From Candidatus Ruthenibacterium merdavium (GTDB taxonomy: Bacteria > Bacillota > Clostridia > Oscillospirales > Ruminococcaceae): 64,000 bases of DNA. Both the position numbers and the translations under genes were made by a program. The stretch spans positions 1 to 64,000 of the forward strand of contig DWWA01000020.1 of the NCBI GenBank assembly GCA_019119935.1. The letters run 5' to 3'. The notes below the pieces were generated by a model. It saw only the letters and a list, made by a program, of their open reading frames with translations, had not been told where the DNA came from and made no database searches. Positions 62,547 through 64,000 of the stretch are shown here, piece after piece; within the stretch, counting starts at the first letter, position 1, and each line of letters starts with the position of its first letter.

Positions 62547-63668
62547 TTACACGGTCGTACCTTTTTGAACGTAAACGGGGAAACTCTCGTTTCCGACCAA
62601 GTTCTTATCTTGTGTAATGGTTACGTTTTTATCTGTGATCACGTATTCCACATTACAGCCGGCTTCCACGACTGTACCCTGCATCAAAATACAGTTTTTC
62701 ACTTTCGCGCCTTTGCTGATTTTAACACCGCGGAACAGAACGCAGTTTTCCACTTCGCCTTCAATCACACAGCCGTCGGCAACCATGCAGTTGTCCACTT
62801 TGCAGTCCATTGCATAACGCACAGGCGGCTCATCGTGAACCTTTGTGTACACAGGGCGCTCTTCCGGAAACAGCGCTTCCATATTTTCATGTTTCAGCAA
62901 GCGCATATTCTCCGCAAAATAACTGCGCATATCATAAATGCGGGAGCGGTAACCCGTGTATTCATAACCGCGCACATTCAAGATTTTCAAGCTGGGAGCA
63001 ATGATATCGCGCTCAAAATGAATGAGGTTATGTGCGCGCGCATCTTTGATGAAGGAAATCAGCTCTTCCCGGCCGATAACCGTCACGTTCATGGAGAGAT
63101 TCTGAACGCCCTGACGGTAATCGTTGATCAGCAACTCATTGATTCTGCCGTCTGCCCCCACTGCAAACGTGTAATTTTCCGTTTTGAGCGCCTCGGGAAT
63201 AACGGACTGCTCATACACCATGGTCACATCTGCGCCGGACTCGACATGTTTATGAATCAAGTCGGCAAAATCCAGATCCGAAGCAATGTTGCAGTCACTT
63301 AAAATGACATATTTTTCTTTTTGGCTCTCTAAAAAGCTCAAAATGCTGGAAAGCGCTTCTACGCGGCCATGATACATTTTTTGATTGGCCTGTGCGAAGG
63401 GCGGAACCATGTGCAAGCCGCCGCGCTTGCGGGAAAGGTCCCACTCACGGCCGTTTCCGAGATGGTCCATCAAAGAATAATAGTTTGTTTTCGCCAAAAC
63501 GGTGACATTTTGAATTCCGGCATTCACCATGGCGGAAAGCGAAAAGTCAATCATGCGGTAGCGCCCTGCAAACGGGACGGACGCCATGGTTCTGCGCAGC
63601 GCAATATCGGGAATCAATTCGTCGTATGTGTTGGGGAAAATAATTCCCAGTGTGTTAATGTTTACCAT
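62547..63668 (-). CDS. glgD: Glucose-1-phosphate adenylyltransferase regulatory subunit GlgD
   Basis: A 373-residue subunit related to GlgC but with altered catalytic residues: the N-terminus reads G-I-I-F-P-N-T-Y-D where GlgC has the G-G-x-G-T-R nucleotide loop. R-Y-R-M-I-D-F-S-L-S near 36-45 and the left-handed beta-helix repeats at the C-terminus (hexapeptide pattern) are present. It partners GlgC in Firmicutes to set activity. Start overlaps the glgC stop by seven bases (ATGGTAA), so translation is coupled. Confidence 0.93.
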   Translation of the reverse strand: MVNINTLGIIFPNTYDELIPDIALRRTMASVPFAGRYRMIDFSLSAMVNAGIQNVTVLAKTNYYSLMDHLGNGREWDLSRKRGGLHMVPPFAQANQKMYHGRVEALSSILSFLESQKEKYVILSDCNIASDLDFADLIHKHVESGADVTMVYEQSVIPEALKTENYTFAVGADGRINELLINDYRQGVQNLSMNVTVIGREELISFIKDARAHNLIHFERDIIAPSLKILNVRGYEYTGYRSRIYDMRSYFAENMRLLKHENMEALFPEERPVYTKVHDEPPVRYAMDCKVDNCMVADGCVIEGEVENCVLFRGVKISKGAKVKNCILMQGTVVEAGCNVEYVITDKNVTITQDKNLVGNESFPVYVQKGTTV

Positions 63669-64000
63669 AATTTCTCACCGTCCTGAACGTCTTTCTCAAG
63701 CATTGCACGCGGGCCTACCACGGCATTTTCCCCAATGGTAACATTCTCACCCACAACAGCGACGCCCCATTTTTCTTTATCTTCCACAGATTCGGGACGC
63801 GCACCGACACTTGCGCCTTTTTTTACACGCACATTTTCCGCAATAATCGAATAAGCGATGTGTGCGCCTTCTTCTACCACCGCACCGGGCATCAAAATAG
63901 AAGACTCAATCACAGCGCCCTTTTTCACCTGAGCGCCTGCAAAGAGGATGCTGTTGGCAACTTCGCCCTCCACAACACAGCCTTCCGTCACCATGGAGTT
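63662..64000 (-). CDS. glgC: Glucose-1-phosphate adenylyltransferase GlgC, C-terminal fragment (start outside window)
   Basis: The last 110 or so residues of a protein running off the right edge. It is all left-handed beta-helix hexapeptide repeats (V-V-E-G-E-V, V-V-E-E-G-A, I-A-E-N-V-R-V-K-K-G-A), ending D-G-E-K-L-W. With glgD directly downstream it must be the catalytic ADP-glucose synthase. The nucleotidyltransferase domain is not in the window. Confidence 0.88.
   Translation of the reverse strand, partial: NSMVTEGCVVEGEVANSILFAGAQVKKGAVIESSILMPGAVVEEGAHIAYSIIAENVRVKKGASVGARPESVEDKEKWGVAVVGENVTIGENAVVGPRAMLEKDVQDGEKLW

Noticed and set aside
1-64000. CRISPR array, prophage, rRNA genes, intact tRNA
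   Set aside because: No regular direct repeats with spacers, no phage structural genes, no rRNA-like stretch and no intact cloverleaf were seen on reading.

Overview
The window looks like chromosome of an anaerobic, low-to-moderate GC Clostridia bacterium (Firmicutes/Bacillota), most like an Oscillospirales/Ruminococcaceae gut commensal. Reasons: strong AGGAGG-type ribosome binding sites almost everywhere, a GlgC/GlgD glycogen pair, a bacterial V-type ATPase operon, a YfhO membrane protein, class II aldolase, a SigH-like sigma factor, AraC/ABC control of alpha-galactoside use, and several asymmetric Clostridia-type ABC exporters. There is no rRNA operon, CRISPR array or prophage.

Layout. 1-283: 3' end of an IS1182-like transposase whose tail doubles as hairpin terminators. 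316-9019 (minus): a nine-gene V-type ATPase operon (order G/H-C-I-K-F-E-A-B-D) behind a promoter and a structured leader. 9274-12906: 2-hydroxyacid dehydrogenase, GNAT-like protein, small membrane-anchored protein and glycerol dehydrogenase. 13371-21852 (plus): the most unusual region, a glycan-type island with CDP-glucose synthase (RfbF), a glycosyltransferase fused to a radical SAM enzyme, three further related radical SAM enzymes, an aldo/keto reductase carrying two ferredoxin-type clusters, and a second GT2. 21993-24633: NAD(P)HX dehydratase, Bax-inhibitor protein, PAP2 phosphatase. 24693-26925 (minus): ABC-2 type exporter. 27269-31818: MarR regulator with a clear palindromic operator, followed by a heterodimeric ABC exporter. 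31900-37165: DUF952, zinc ribbon, sigma factor, MATE pump, Tex. 37162-46916: YfhO, YfbR-like nucleotidase, Dus, DNA polymerase I, RimI, TsaD, second MATE. 46989-51315 (minus): RlmB and a 1175-residue protein that looks like a P-type ATPase stripped of its catalytic motifs. 51831-54400: fructose-bisphosphate aldolase and a small ABC transporter. 54492-60798: raffinose/melibiose-type ABC system with alpha-galactosidase and a divergent AraC regulator. 60932-64000 (minus): glycogen synthesis (glgC partial, glgD, glgA).

How parts work together: alpha-galactoside uptake and hydrolysis (54-60 kb) feeds glycolysis (fba), and glucose-1-phosphate feeds both glycogen (glgCDA) and, through RfbF, CDP-glucose for the island at 13-22 kb. 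In that island four related radical SAM enzymes, all sharing a four-cysteine C-terminal pattern and an R-x-P-[AP]-[AG]-x-Q box, sit with two glycosyltransferases. My best reading is an uncharacterised radical-based sugar modification pathway for a surface or secreted glycan; the exact reaction cannot be told from sequence. All functional names are from motif recognition by eye; no database search was possible.
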